Shown piece by piece: positions 45,105-58,434 of a stretch of DNA of 64,000 nucleotides. Origin of the DNA: Panicum virgatum. Its lineage: Eukaryota > Streptophyta > Magnoliopsida > Poales > Poaceae. The notes below the pieces were generated by a model. It did no database searches. It was not told the origin of the DNA and saw only the letters and a program-made list of their open reading frames with translations. The stretch lies in assembly GCF_016808335.1 (NCBI RefSeq), contig NC_053144.1, positions 310,001 through 374,000 on the forward strand, given 5' to 3'. The position numbers and the translations under genes were made by a program. Position 1 is the first letter of the stretch; each line of letters begins with the position of its first letter.

Positions 45105-47676
45105 GCTGCTGCATCCTCAAATATAAAATGTGACGGAACCGCCAAATTAAAACTCTAATTAAGCGTAATGGCCGTCATTTGAACACATCGGGCACATTAG
45201 CTTAACGGCTTAATTTGGCGATCCTTTCTCAACCCACGCCCGATCGAAACAACACCGGTAGTCCCACGCGAAGGTGGGCGCAGATGGTACAAGCACAACC
45301 CATATTTGAAAATATACAAGAGTGACATACGATAACAACAAGGAATTTTACAAACCGAGTTCGAAATACATAATATTATACGAGTGTAGCTGCCTTTTAT
45401 ACAAAGTTTGATAAACATAAAATCTGCCCACTACAATACATAAGATCGACAAAGAATTTCACACTCAGCCCATGAGTGTGCAATTCCAACACTCCAAAGC
45501 TACGCGCCTGGGTCCTCGACGTTCCACACATCCGCATCCAATCGAACGAACTTGGCGCAACACGGACAGAAGTCTGCGTGTGCGAGTCCTGAAATTTATT
45601 TTTTCCAACAAAACCCTGAGTATACTAATACTCAGCAAGGTTTACCTGACCAGAGGTATACATAGCCCCTATCTAGACATGCACGGCTTTTGGCTGGTGG
45701 TTATTTTGCAGAAAAAGCCCCTAAAGGGAATCTTTAATTTCAACTTTCAGCACCATATTCTATAAGTTTAAATCATTGACTAGTATTTGCATCTTCTAAG
45801 CAACCATAACAAACATAGAATATTAATCCAGGATAACAATTTCCAAACCTCACTTATATTCCATAAAGCATTACTACGATGTGGTGCTGCGATCAAGGTG
45901 CTTATATTCGAGAGCGACTGACGGCGAATCGATCCGTTATAACCTTGCAAGGTGAACCTAACCAACACGGCACGCGTATGCCCCGTTGGACCACACGCAC
46001 CAACCATTCCCCTCCTCGCATCGAACTACAGGACCGTCCCACCATCATATGGTCAGCCGAGCTCAACGTGAGACCACCAAAAGTAAACATATGCATCTCC
46101 ATCTCTCCGCGACTACTCGACCACCCCAGGAGGTGAGATGGAGTCCTGTACTTTCGAGGTGAGGCAGTACTCGGCTTACCGGTTTCGACTACCTCCTACT
46201 CCCGGCATGCGGTTAGTACAATTCAAACATGATCACAGGGCCAGACAACGAACGGTCCTTAACTGACACAGACGGGGCTAACCTCTCCCCGCCCGGTCTC
46301 CCAATTCTTTTCCTTTCCTACATATACCAATATTCCATATATTCACAATAATGAGATAACCTATATCTCGCGAGTGACAAAATTATCACTCGACTTCTAT
46401 CGAGCTCTATTAAGTATAGCAGTGCTAACGACCTATTCATACTAGTATAAGGCCCAGGAAAACCTAGGAATCATGCAACTAAGGTTTCAAACAATTCTTA
46501 AACCTAATGCACAATTATTAGAGCCATAAATAGGTGACATAAATTTAAAATAATAGGATGTGCACCGGGGCTTGCCTTCGGTTTGCTGCTGGGTACTGGG
46601 GTGAACTGGGCATTGGGCCGGGTTCTCACGTCTCTCCTCCTGCTGGGCCTGCTCCAGCGGCTCCGGTGGCTCCGCAACCACCTCGTACACGACCTCCTCG
46701 GTTGCGGTTTCTACACGTATGCAAATGATATGAGAATGCATGCAAATACGATATGCAACAAAAATCTTTGAAATGCCCAAGTAGAAACACTACAAATTTA
46801 CCCCAAAGTTACCCAATTCTACATCCAACAGTTCTAATAAAACCCGGAATACCCGGATTCATATCCGGAGTATCCGGACTCCGAAGTCCGGAGTTTCCAG
46901 GCCTATACCCGGAGTTTCCCCCGGAGTATCCGGGCTTATACCCGGAGTCTCCGGACCCGACAGCATTTTCGCCCCAAAAACTGAAATCTTGATTTTTGGC
47001 AAAACCACCCCACCAAATTTGAAACCCTCTTGAATTCTAGTTGAAGTATGCATATAGAGATGATTGACTAAAGGAAATCACCTAGAACATCCTAAAACAA
47101 CCAAATCGGCGAGCCCTAGCTTCTAGTACCTTGAGCTAGTTCCTCTTGCAAGAAACTCGAAAACGATGTCTTCCCAAGGTGGAATACTTGTAGAGGATGA
47201 TCCCCACGCCGAGTGAAGCTCCCTTGACCTTGGAACCAAGTTGAGAGAGAGGATTTGCACTCTAGGGCACTAGAGAGAGGGGGAGCTCATGAGGGAGAGG
47301 GAGTGGCGTGAGAGAGGGAGAGAGTGCTGGTGAGGATGAGAGAAAAAAATAGAGTATTTATTATATTTGTGGATGACTAAATTAGGGAAATAGAAACTCC
47401 ACGCTCGGAGTATCCAGGTCAATGGCCGGAGTATCCGGGTGTTACATAAAATATTTTAGTTTGTCCCAAATCAAACTGACTGAATTTATATATAAAAAGC
47501 GTAATAATATTTTGAACATCATATGAGAATATCTGGATCATTATGAAATACAATTTCATAATTTACTAATTTGATATGTTAGATGTTAATATCATTTTCT
47601 ATAATTTTGGTCAAATTGAAACTATTTTGACTTAAGTCAAACTAAAATAACTTATATTTTAGGATGGAGGGAGCAT
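45105..47676. mobile_element. Stowaway-like MITE interrupted by a solo LTR
   Basis: The left piece (about 45105-45128) and right piece (47447-47676) become continuous when the solo LTR and one copy of its TAAAA duplication are removed. The joined text around the break then reads CCTCAAATATAAAATATTTT and continues as AGTTTGTCCC. The right end, TATATTTTAGGATGGAGGGAG, is the inverse of the usual CTCCCTCC...TAAAATATA Stowaway start, and the left end is a decayed version. No coding capacity. Confidence 0.65.
45129..47446 (-). mobile_element. Solo LTR of a Gypsy element (about 2.3 kb)
   Basis: Read on the minus strand it starts TGTAACACCCGG and ends GGCGGTTCCGTCACA. A perfect 5-bp duplication TAAAA lies at 45124-45128 and 47447-47451. 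There is no internal region or second LTR. Its ends resemble those of the solo LTR at 28288-31380, so the two probably belong to related families. An internal patch at about 46845-46965 is made of repeated CCGGAGT/TATCCGG words, and the same words recur at the LTR start (47405-47438). Confidence 0.9.
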
Positions 47677-48598
47677 ATACTGTATTTCCATTTAATTATT
47701 TTACTTTTTAGAGTTTGATTGAAAATACAAAAAACTAATAAATAAATAAAGTGTGTGAGTGAGAGAAGATGATGGGCCGGAGAAGACCTATTTATTCTTT
47801 GATTGTGTGTTTTCAACTTTATTAATATTGCTATGCAAAGTAGAGATAAAATCGTGCCGGCTTCAGCCGACCGTTGGATGCGTTTCCGTCTCTGTACTGT
47901 GCGTCTGTGCGGAAGGAAGTCAGCGACGAACGCCGCCGGGTGGACCCTACGTGTGAATCGATCGAGGAAGGAGGGCAAGTATTCGATTCGATTCCCCTTC
48001 CTTCCCTTGCGATTGCGATTGCGATTGCGATTGATTCCTCTCCTCTCCTCTTCGCCTTCTCCCGAGAACCGCAAGCAATCCCCCTCAGATCCTCCTCTAC
48101 ACGTCATCCACCACTGGCTTGGATTCGAGTTGAAGCAATAGCAATCCCCGGCGAAGGTGCGGCGGCGGCGCCCGGAGGTCAGGTCGGCTGTCGGCATCGC
48201 ATCATCCCCACGATACCTGTAACTCGCTTCCTTACCGCACAAGTAAGACACCAACCAAATCCCCCTCCTCTCCTCTCCTCTCCTCCCTCGGAGTATGGTT
48301 CAGTCTCTCTAGTTTGTTTCCCTTCCGATTCCAACATCTCTCCTCTCTGCGTTCCTGCCTGCCTGCTGATTCCGTTCAATGTATTCCTTCTCCGGGATTC
48401 AATTTACTATTCTGTAATAACAACAACAACATACAGTAATATTGCTGTTCTGGAGGAAGGAGGGAAACCTAGCTCCTAATCAATCAATCAATCACAGGGT
48501 CTGCTGCCTCCGATGATGATGATGCTGCTGCTGCTGCTGTCTTGCAATTAATTTGTTTTCAGACGACAAGAAGAAAAGAGATTGCTAATTCTGCATCC

Positions 48599-50814
48599 AT
48601 GGTTTTGTACGACCAAGACCCAGATATCACCCGATGGGGCCTTCATCTCCTCCTCCCAGGTGGAGGTGGAGGTGGAGGTGGAGGTGGAGGTGGAGGTGCT
48701 GCTACCCACAACTCTGCCCATCATCAAACTACGCCCCTTCAGCATCCCAACGGGGGGGACACCCCCAATTCCACTGAGATCAAGGTTGAGCATGTTGCCC
48801 GCACCGATGATGCCGTTGACAATGACGAGATCATTGCGCAAGCCCTGCAGGAGGAACTGTCCCAAATCGCCCTTGCCGAGGCATCTGGAGCAGCCTCCGC
48901 TGACAACAACCACTCCGCTGTTCTCACGCAACAGTGGTTTCGCCCACGCACCATCCATGTAGCATCAGGTACGCCCTCCATTCTCAAAATCAACGCAGCA
49001 AAATATACATCCAAAGCGCCTTCCATTCAAATCTTCATGTGTCATTATTTCTACTGCGTCTTAAGGGACATCTCCAGCTTCTCGACAGGCAGAGAGCAGT
49101 GAGGAACCATTTAGTTCATGCTCAAGCCCTGGAGATGACAATGTCCAACATGCCGAGGCATGCTTAATCGACCTCATGGATGACTTCTCTGTCCTAGACG
49201 GCGAAGTTGGCAAAAGATTGAATGACATGGTTCCTGTTCCTGTAAGTACTAGTCTGTACCAAGGTTTTAAATAGCCGGCTATAGCTGCTAGGAAGGGCGG
49301 CCGCTACGGCATTTAGCCCGCTAAACGCCGTAAATATCTGCATTTTCATTGAGTTGTTCCTTTCGCTGTCACAGCATGTTCCTAAGACAAATGGAGAGAT
49401 TCCTTCTGTTGATGAAGCCATCTCAGATCATCAAAGACACCTTGACAGGTAAACCGCAGTTTTGTTCCTTTTTCTTTTCCCTTTTTGCTAACAATAATGT
49501 ATGTGGATTAACTGTTTACCTCATAAACGACCTATCAGTTACAAATGACCTATTCTACATTAGTACCTTGATAGTTTGCAGTTTGACTCAAATGTATTTT
49601 TTTCCTTTTTCTTAAAGGTTGGTGCTGTACGGTTTGGTTGAGCTCAAGGTTAAAGGAGATGGCAATTGTCAGGTTCGTGTACAGAATCCCTCCTTTTGCA
49701 TGATGGCATCTCACAGTTGAACTATTGATTTATTTTGTAAGGACTCTTAAACAGTTTCGAGCATTGTCAGATCAATTTTACCGCACTCCTGAACATCACA
49801 GATTTGTTCGGCAGCAAGTGGTGAAGCAGGTTAGTGTTGCGGAAGGGACTAGTTGCATTTCAGCCACACCTGAACCTTCAGGATGCACATGGATTTCATG
49901 GGCAAATCTCTTCACATTCACTTGTTAACTGTCAATCTTCATTATGTATAACCTCTGAACCTCTTCAACTTGCTTGGCAGCTTGAATCACATCCTGAGTG
50001 TTATGCGGGATATGTCCCTATGGATTACAGGGAATATCTCAAAAAGATGTCAAAGTGAGTATTTGCTCTGCTCTCTGTTTATAAGCAAATGTTTAGTTTG
50101 TACTGTAAATACACATCCTCATTTTTGTTATGTTGGAACAATCCAACCAGGAGTGGAGAGTGGGGTGACCACGTTACGTTGCAGGCTGCTGCAGACTCGG
50201 TAATCTTGATGCATCTTGAACTGTTGTTGTTGTATTAGCGAATGTCTGACCCTGTATATGTTGTAAAGACACCAAGTAACTCCTCTGATTTTAGCAATGG
50301 GATGCATGGCTAATGGACGTAGCTGCAGCAGAACACTGTCAGAAATTGCATTGCATGGCTATGGTTTAAAAAAATAGGAGCATTGTTTTTCTTTTCTTTC
50401 AATTCAATAGGACAAGATATCTACTTTTCAGATGAGCCCAGGTGCCTTATGTGTATGCGTCGCCTCTTGCAGTATGGTGTGAAGGTCTTCATCCTGACAT
50501 CATTCAAAGATACATGCTACATTGAAATTCTTCCTGTTGTTGAGAAATCAAGAAGAGGTAGCTAGCTTTTCCTTGGTAATTGAAAGATACATGCTACGCA
50601 ATTAAGACTCTAAATAAAATAGCCTGCTGTATTTGCAGTTATATGCTTGAGCTTTTGGGCAGAGGTGCACTACAACTCGATATATCCGGAAGGAGGTATG
50701 AGTATTTTTTGGTTATAGTAATTTATTCGGTGTGGTCTTGATTTGGTTATCACCTCTGTTGGTGCAGAGTTACCTGTTTTGGAGAACAAAAAGAAGAGTT
50801 GGTGGCCCTTCTAG
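48599..50814 (+). CDS. OTU-domain deubiquitinase (OTU9-12 type)
   Basis: Cysteine protease that removes ubiquitin from substrates. Exons 48599-48968, 49093-49241, 49375-49448, 49618-49672, 49755-49829, 49981-50054, 50151-50199, 50473-50557, 50639-50695 and 50768-50814 join in frame to 344 residues. The OTU domain covers about residues 200-325 with the catalytic words GDGNCQFRALSDQFY (D212, nucleophile C215) and VHYNSIYPEGE (H321). The protein ends in KKKSWWPF, as in plant OTU enzymes of this subgroup. The N-terminal 120 residues are low-complexity with a run of 13 glycines encoded by GGTGGA repeats, then an acidic stretch with EIIAQALQEELSQIA. A 5' UTR exon probably lies at about 47870-48242, with its intron ending at 48562. 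All residues needed for activity appear present. The exact member of the OTU9-12 group is not decided. Confidence 0.93.
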
Positions 50815-51443
50815 CGGTAGCAGTTCCAGGTCGGGAAGAAGATTAGATTAGAGCAGCTTCCGGTGGGTGGCAGGAATTGTGTGAGGCCATGTGACTTACT
50901 CCACTGACGGCGATGTAGATGCTAGTATCTGTACAGACAGAGAGGTGATTAGCATGAGAGGGAAGGGAGGTGATTAGACATATTCATTCATTTTCTGATT
51001 TGTAGCTGGGCCTTTAGGGATCATTCTTTTGTTCTTGGTCAGCTCAGAACCACTACTTGTGTGATGATAACTTGAGAGAGGGAGCAGAGCTTTGATTCAC
51101 CGATCTGGTTAACTCTTTGAATAAATAAATAATACGATGATTCCATGCCAAGTTTTCTTCCATCATTATTGTACGGTATTATTATACTTGTATTATTTAT
51201 ATGCATGCCAATTTTACCCATTTTGGGAAATTTTGCGAATGCAAACGCACTGCTGCTGAGGCTGGAACTGGAAGGAACGTTCTAGAACCAAGAAAAGGCC
51301 GCACTGCTCTCTCTCTCTCTCTAGAACCCTCGCCCGCCTTCTCTTCCTTCTTTTGTACGCCAAGGCCAACCTACCCCTCCTACAGGACAGCCGCCGCCGC
51401 CGCCCCCAAAACCCTAGCTAGTGCTAGTCTAGCAGAGGCAACC

Positions 51444-54349
51444 ATGGCCACCATCCCCACCACCGATTCCGCCCTTCTCCTCGGCTCATCCGCTCTCCAC
51501 AGGGCCAGGCGGGCCTCGGCGGCCCGGCTGCCCGGAGCCAACCGCCGTCGCCCCCAGGCCCTGGTGCGCGCGTCCGCCAAGGAGATTGCCTTCGACCAGG
51601 GCGCCAGAGCCTCCCTCCAGGCCGGCGTCGAGAAGCTCGCCGCCGCAGTCGGCGTCACCCTCGGCCCCAGAGGTCTCTCCTGCTGCTGCTGCTGCTGCTT
51701 TCTCTCTCTCTCTCTGATATTCCACGATTTGATTTGTGTACGGTGTACCCGAAGAAGGGATTACTTACTTCTTACTAGTTATTTGTATCCCACCCACGGC
51801 ATCAATTTCAGTTTCGTGCCTGGATAAATGTCGAGATGATCTAGCGCTATACAATACTCCCAAAGTAAATGCCTGAGTACAAACATGCTGCTAGGATGGA
51901 TAGTTGGGCGCGACTGTCAAGTGTTGCTGCCGCCAAATTAACTTTGCGCTTGCATTCGCAGGAAGGAATGTTGTCTTGGATGAGTTTGGAACCCCCAAAG
52001 TGGTCAATGATGGAGTTACCATTGCTCGTGCTATTGAGCTCGCTGATCCCATGGAGAATGCTGGTGCCTCATTGATTCGTGAAGTAAGCATCATTCTCTC
52101 AACCTGCATTTGCTTTACCCTGTTGTTTGCTACCATGAATAAATCAGATGGTGTACATTTCCTGCATGTGACAAACTCATTCACCACATGATTCGTATGC
52201 ACTTATATCTGCCAAATCAAAGGTTGCTAGCAAGACAAACGACTCGGCTGGCGATGGGACCACAACTGCATCCGTTCTCGCCAGGGAGATCATAAAATTG
52301 GGTATGTTGAGTGTTACTTCAGGGGCAAACCCGGTGTCTATTAAGAAGGGCATTGATAAGACTGTTCAAAAATTGGTGGAGGAACTTGAGAAGAAGTCCA
52401 GACCTGTGAAGGGTGGTGGAGATATTAAAGGTCTGACCTTGCATCTTTGACTCTTCTGTTACTAATGGCTCTGATATCTCTGCAAATGACATGTTTCACA
52501 AAACATTTGTGCTTTTCTCCATTTCAGCTGTTGCTGCTATATCAGCTGGAAATGATGAATTCGTTGGGACCATGATCGCTGAAGCAATTGACAAGGTTGG
52601 CCCTGATGGTGTGCTCTCAATCGAGTCGTCATCATCATTTGAGACCACAGTTGAAGTTGAAGAAGGGATGGAGGTGATAAGCCTAGCTAATGCTCCTCTG
52701 CTGATGCCATTTTCTGTTTTTGGTGTAGTATGTACAGCTTTCATTCTTGGCGCTGAATTACTTCCTGGTTTCTCCCATATGTGCAGCTTGACAGAGGATA
52801 TATCTCCCCTCAGTTTGTCACCAACCCTGAGAAATCAACTGTGGAGTTCGAAAATGCTCGAATTCTCGTCACTGACCAGAAGATATCATCGATAAAAGAA
52901 ATCCTTCCCTTGTTGGAGCAAACTACGCAGTTAAGAGCACCACTTCTAATAATTGCAGAGGATGTAAGTGGTGAGGCTTTGGCAACTTTAGTTGTCAACA
53001 AGCTTAGAGGAATCCTAAATGTGGCTGCAATCAAAGCTCCTGGTTTCGGTGAGAGGCGTAAAGCTCTTCTTCGAGACATTGCTATTGTTACAGGTAATAC
53101 TATTTACTACTTTCTTCTAAGCAAACTTCTTCATGATTGGTTTTCACATGATGTTCGCCTTTGTTATCCAAAATTGGTGCCTTGTGTGTTGATTACTCTA
53201 CTGCCCTTGTTACATTGTTTATCTTTACATATTTGTGCTCATCTAGTCTAGATTGAGTCATGAGATAAGGCCTGCTTTACGTTGCTGCTTGTTATTATCT
53301 GATTCAATTTTTATGTACCAGAATATGGTCATGTCTAATATATTCTGATCTCTCTAACTGGCTGATGATTAAATTGCAATCTTTTTGGGTGCCAATTGAA
53401 CTGTTTGGAACTAGTAAAATAGCACATACATACATTTTCTAACTTCAACCTGGAAGTTAAATCCAATTTCCGACTTATGTGTTGCTGCCTGTTTGTCTTT
53501 TCCTTCTTTTGTTCAGGTGCTGAATATCAATCCAAAGATCTTGGCTTACTAGTTGAGAAGACAACAGTGGAGCAGCTGGGCATAGCTCGCAAAGTGACGA
53601 TCTCCAGCTCGTCGACGACGATTATAGCAGATGCTGCAAGCAAAGATGATATCCAGGCCAGAATTGCGCAGCTGAAGAGAGAGCTTTCTCAGACGGACTC
53701 GACATATGACTCTGAGAAGCTTGCGGAGAGAATCGCAAAGCTTTCTGGTGGCGTTGCTGTGATAAAGGTTGGTGCTTCGACTGAGGCGGAGCTTGAGGAC
53801 CGCAAGCTCCGCATAGAGGATGCAAAGAATGCAACTTTTGCGGCCATCGAGGAAGGTATTGTACCTGGAGGGGGTGCAGCCTACGTTCATCTATCAACAT
53901 TTGTGCCGGCTATCAAGGAGAAGTTGGATGATCCTGAAGAGCGCCTTGGTGCTGATATCATTCAGAAGGTATTGCTCTACTTAGCTGATATCTGAAGTTT
54001 GGTTTTTCTTTTCTTTTGTTTGTTGATTTTGATGTACATCGCTGGTGACTTTCAGGCCCTTGTAGCACCTGCAGCACTGATAGCGCACAATGCTGGGGTT
54101 GAAGGTGAGGTGATTGTAGATAAAATCAAGGAGAGCGAATGGGAGTATGGTTACAATGCCATGGCTGACAAACACGAGAACTTGGTAGAGGCTGGTGTGA
54201 TCGACCCTGCCAAGGTCACGAGATGCGCCCTGCAGAATGCCGCGTCAGTTGCTGGAATGGTGCTGACCACCCAGGCTATTGTCGTGGAGAAGCCGAAGAA
54301 GAAGGCTCCCGCAGCTGCTGGGGCACCTGAGGGTTCATTTGCCATGTAA
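51444..54349 (+). CDS. CPN60A: Plastid chaperonin 60 subunit alpha (RuBisCO-binding protein alpha)
   Basis: GroEL-type group I chaperonin of the chloroplast stroma, which assembles with Cpn60 beta and folds proteins such as the RuBisCO large subunit. Exons 51444-51672, 51962-52083, 52223-52430, 52528-52673, 52787-53093, 53517-53968 and 54056-54349 join in frame to 585 residues, the usual size. Residues 1-43 are rich in Ala, Ser and Arg and fit a transit peptide; the mature part begins near [13 protein letters not shown]-binding motif GDGTTT is at 127-132, with [20 protein letters not shown] before it. The apical domain carries [10 protein letters not shown], and the equatorial return has [20 protein letters not shown]. 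Alpha rather than beta type is supported by [20 protein letters not shown]. The tail, [17 protein letters not shown], differs from the common alpha-1 ending, so an alpha paralog is possible. CT repeats lie in the 5' UTR (about 51308-51323). Confidence 0.96.
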
Positions 54350-55029
54350 TGCGAGAATAAATTTTACTAGGCCTGTTGGGGGTGGGGTGGGGGGATGCAA
54401 ATCTTTGAGCAAGGGGAGAGGAGAGAGAACCGGAATCTGTGTCTTGATCTGTTGCCGAAGCTGATAAACTCTTTTATCCTGAATTGTTTCGCTAAGCTGG
54501 CGGAGTGGGCAGATAATAAATTTATTATAAATCGGATTGGTTCACTGTCATTGCTGAAATGTGGAAAGGCGCTACACCAAAGATGCCATTTGTTGTCGAT
54601 CATCAATTGTTGGGGCTGGTCTTTGTTTGTACTCTAAGCAAGCAGTGGCATGGCGGAGGGATGACATATGGGGATGGATTATTGCGTGGCAGCCGGTGGC
54701 CCCCACCTGGTAGCAAATTCATGGCGCTCCTTGGGCGCCTTATCCTCCCTCGCTCGACCGCCTGACCTGCACACATCTTCTTCTCAATCGCAATGCGCAA
54801 GCTGCCACCAGCTGCCGCTGGTAAAAAAAAAATATCAATCACGCTGCTGATCGATGATCTCCTCTCCTCTCCTTTCTTCCCTCCCCACGTCAAACCAAGG
54901 ACGCCCTTGAAAGCGGATAGGAGGCAAAGGGCACTGAACCAAACAGCCTCTCTGTATTGCTGTCCTGCAAAGGCGCGACGGTGAGGCGCTTCTTGTTACT
55001 CTCCTCCTCCAACCTTCTTCGCTCCCCCC

Positions 55030-57612
55030 ATGAATTCCAGCAGGAGCCTCCTCTCGTCGCCCCTCTTTGCAAGCTCATCTCCAAACTTCAGGAGCAATAC
55101 TTCTATCCCTTCCTCCCCGTCCCCATCACGAACCTCAGGTCTGTACTCGCTATTCACAGCCTTATTTTCTTTTATATTGCTTTCTGATAATGTCATCAAT
55201 GGAAATCCTGTTGGCCTGGGTTGATCCGATTTGATTTGGCAGTTCCCATGATACATGACAACACCGGAAGAGCATCGACGTCGTGCCACTACTCACCGTC
55301 GCTTGTAGCAGAAGAGCAGCTTCATGGTTCCAAGGATGCATCAACCTTGAAGGGTGAAAAGGCTTTGCTTGAGCTGCTGCTCGACATGGTGTGTCACGCA
55401 AACTTGCTTGATTACTACTTCATATCGTCACCACTTCATGATAGCTAAGAAAACCGATTTGTCTTCGCCAATTTGGATCGATTTCTTCTATATCTTAGTG
55501 CTCACTGTTGATTTTAAATTTCTGATGTGTTCTCCCAGGCTCTGGACCAGCATGTCAACGGAAAGAAGCTCATTAGTCAAGAGACAGAAGATAGTGATTT
55601 TGAGAGCTATTTAAGAGATGCAACAAGCCGATTGCTTTACCAGCCAGCATTTATGTACGGTGGTTTCTATTTATCCTTCAACATTTTTTGAAGTGGCGAT
55701 TTTTTTAAGCGGTTATTTCTTCTGCAAACTTATCTTGTACTTATCACCCTTCTTTTTTTTTATGATCAATGTCATGCGAATTGCTTTTATGGCTGTCTGA
55801 CCTAAGCCTATTGGCAGTGAAGGGGGTGATTCTACTTCACAAAGCTCTTCAGCATCAACTGCGGAACCCGTTGGGAGTTTGGACCTTGGCGCACCTTCAA
55901 TGACACCGACAGAGGAGGTGATGTCGCCAGCAGAAGAATCGAGCACTTCACCCGCCCAGTTGGATGTACCACAGCTTCACCGGTTTGTTTCTTTGTGCTT
56001 TAAACGGTTTAATGTGGTACGATCAGCATAGGAATGCAACAAGCATGGCATGCTCTTCATTCTAACACTTAACCATTGTGCTCACAACCAGTGTGGACCC
56101 AGGCCTCTCATATGAGGAACTGCTGGGCAACGGTCAGGTGTTCGTTAGGTCCAAAAGGTTACTTGAGAGGAGATCAAAGAAACGTAAGGTTCCCAGAGCA
56201 TCAAGTAATGACGCTCTATGCAGTGTTGTCAACTCAAAGAAGAAAGAGAAGCCAAAGAAGTTTGGCAGAGTTCTTGAACCAGATGCGCCTTTTAAGTTGT
56301 TTCTGCGGGATCGCGAGACGACAGAATTCTTGACAGCAAAAGAGGAGAAGCAAATGTTCAGTCAAATACAGGCATGTCTTGATTTTCTGTCTTTAATGCC
56401 CGGCATGTACTCTATATATTAATAGATGATTAATACTCAGTTGCACTTTGAGGTTACTGATTCGAAAGTACGATAACTTTTTATAGAATCTTATGAAACT
56501 AGAGGAGGCTCAGCGCAAATTAGAAGTTCAATGCGGCCGTGAGCCGACAGTTGGAGAGTGGGCTGAAGCTGTAGGAATGAGCTGCAGGGAGTTGCAGTCC
56601 TCTATTCGTATTGGAAGAAGATGCCGAGAGAAGATGGCTCGCTCCAACTTCCGTCTTGTGATACATGTAGCCAGGAAATACGAGGGATATGGTCTTGACA
56701 TTCAGGACCTAGTTCAGGTTTGGCTCTTTTACATTACATTAGACCGTACCTCCTGTAACTAGAGGCTGTGGCATAACATAATACATGTTTCGCCTGTGAT
56801 GCACCAGGATGGATGCTGTGGGTTGATGAAGACCTTTGAGAAATTCAATCCAAGCAAGGGGTGTAGATTCCCCACCTACGCATACTGGTGGATACGCCAA
56901 TCAATTAAAAAGTCCATTTTCAAGAATTCAAGGCTAATCCGATTGCCGGTATGAGCAGAAGCCCAGAAGTGTTTGTTTCTCAAGGCTAGCTGTATGTCTG
57001 CTGAGGGTTTGTTTTCCCTATTATTCCTTGCAGGAGAGTGTGTTTGCGCTTTTGAGGAAAGTCGGGAAAGCAAGGCTGGAGTGCATAATGGAAGGGGAGC
57101 AGCCCACAAATGAAAACGTGGCAAGGCGTGCTGGCATCACAATTGAGAAGCTGGCAAGACTGAGAGCAAAGACCAGAAAACCACGGTCGATGCAAGACCG
57201 GGTTTGGTCAGATGACGGTGTCACATACCAGGTACATACATACTGTAGCATTCATTGGTCATCGGGATTTGATTTCGCCTGAGAATGTGAAAAAGAATTG
57301 AACGACACTGCGTGCTGCCCGCAGGAGATCACAGAGGACCCCAACGTTGAGCCCCCGGAGCTGAGCGTGGACAGGCTGATGATGAGGCAGCAGGTCCGCA
57401 ACTTCCTGGGGATCCTGAACCCCAGGGAGAAGGAGATCATCGAGCACCGCTTCGGAATCCGCGACGGGGAGCCCAAGACACTTCATGTGATCGGCGACAT
57501 GTACGGGCTGTCAAAGGAGAGGATCCGGCAGGTGCAGAACAAAGCACTGGACAAGCTGAAAAGGAGCGTATCGGCACAGGGGTTTGACGTTTACTTTGAT
57601 TTGCTAACGTGA
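55030..57612 (+). CDS. Plastid RNA polymerase sigma-70 factor (SIG family)
   Basis: Nuclear-encoded promoter-recognition subunit of the bacterial-type plastid RNA polymerase. Exons 55030-55138, 55243-55388, 55539-55654, 55818-55982, 56092-56371, 56487-56717, 56808-56948, 57034-57231 and 57325-57612 join in frame to 557 residues. The first 40 residues are serine/arginine-rich, as in a transit peptide. Sigma region 2 spans about 272-396, with RSNFRLVIHVARKYEGYGLD and TYAYWWIRQSIKKSI (promoter melting and -10 recognition). Region 3 is in the exon 57034-57231. Region 4 follows, with HVIGDMYGLSKERIRQVQNK forming the -35 helix-turn-helix. The long non-conserved N-terminal half is normal for plant SIG proteins. 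The intron after 56371 begins GC rather than GT. The C-terminal region resembles SIG6, but I cannot fix the paralog. Confidence 0.94.
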
Positions 57613-58403
57613 AGATCAGAGGCCAGAAAAAACTTGGTTTCCGTTCCATTGTTGATGTTGATACCCCCTCCCCCCACCCAAAAAAAAAATACAAAGGGAT
57701 TTTAGCAGCAGGTAGACTTGTATACGCCCCCAAATTAAAGCCAGTGAATGACCATGACCATGTAAAGGAAGCAAAAATAATGCAGTATTTCTTGTGCTGT
57801 ACTCCTGTGAAGTGTCCGATCCGATGGAGGCAATGCAATGCAAGAACCACCGGCACCAAGTGTAGTGTATTGTTGGAAGCATGCAAGCAAATGCTGGAAG
57901 CTTGCTAGTCCATGATAGCTCCAACTCATCCCCTGATCAGACATCATTACAGAGTAGGATTCCTATTACTAAATGATGATACAGCATCGATCTGCTGCGC
58001 TTTGACTGACGCTTGTTTTTCTGATGACATGGGGGGGGGGGGGGGGGGAGGGGTCTTAGGATTCCTTTTCCCTGTTGGCTGTTGCTGGCAGTGGCTAGTG
58101 GAATGGATTGCATTTGCACGCATGTGGATGTGGCTTGCTGGCTGGCAGGCATGGAGATCCGTGACATGTAGATAGCTGTATAGCCATACAGGACGTTAAG
58201 CTTGTCTTTTTGTTTTCTTTGAAGGAGAAACTTGAGCATTGTCTGGACGTTGCTGGCAGTGTGCTCATCTCATGCAGCGAGGACGAAAAGGAAAGGCATA
58301 CTGTGAAGTAAAAGCTAGCAGTGAAAATGTGAAATGCAATTTATACTTATCCCAACATGTCACGCTAAACGGACTAGTAGCTTGAGGTTGAAGGAAGAAT
58401 CCT

Positions 58404-58434
<31 letters not shown>

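Noticed and set aside
58031..58050. Poly-G run as a functional G-quadruplex
   Set aside because: A simple homopolymer in intergenic DNA; nothing nearby supports a role and its length may be affected by sequencing error.
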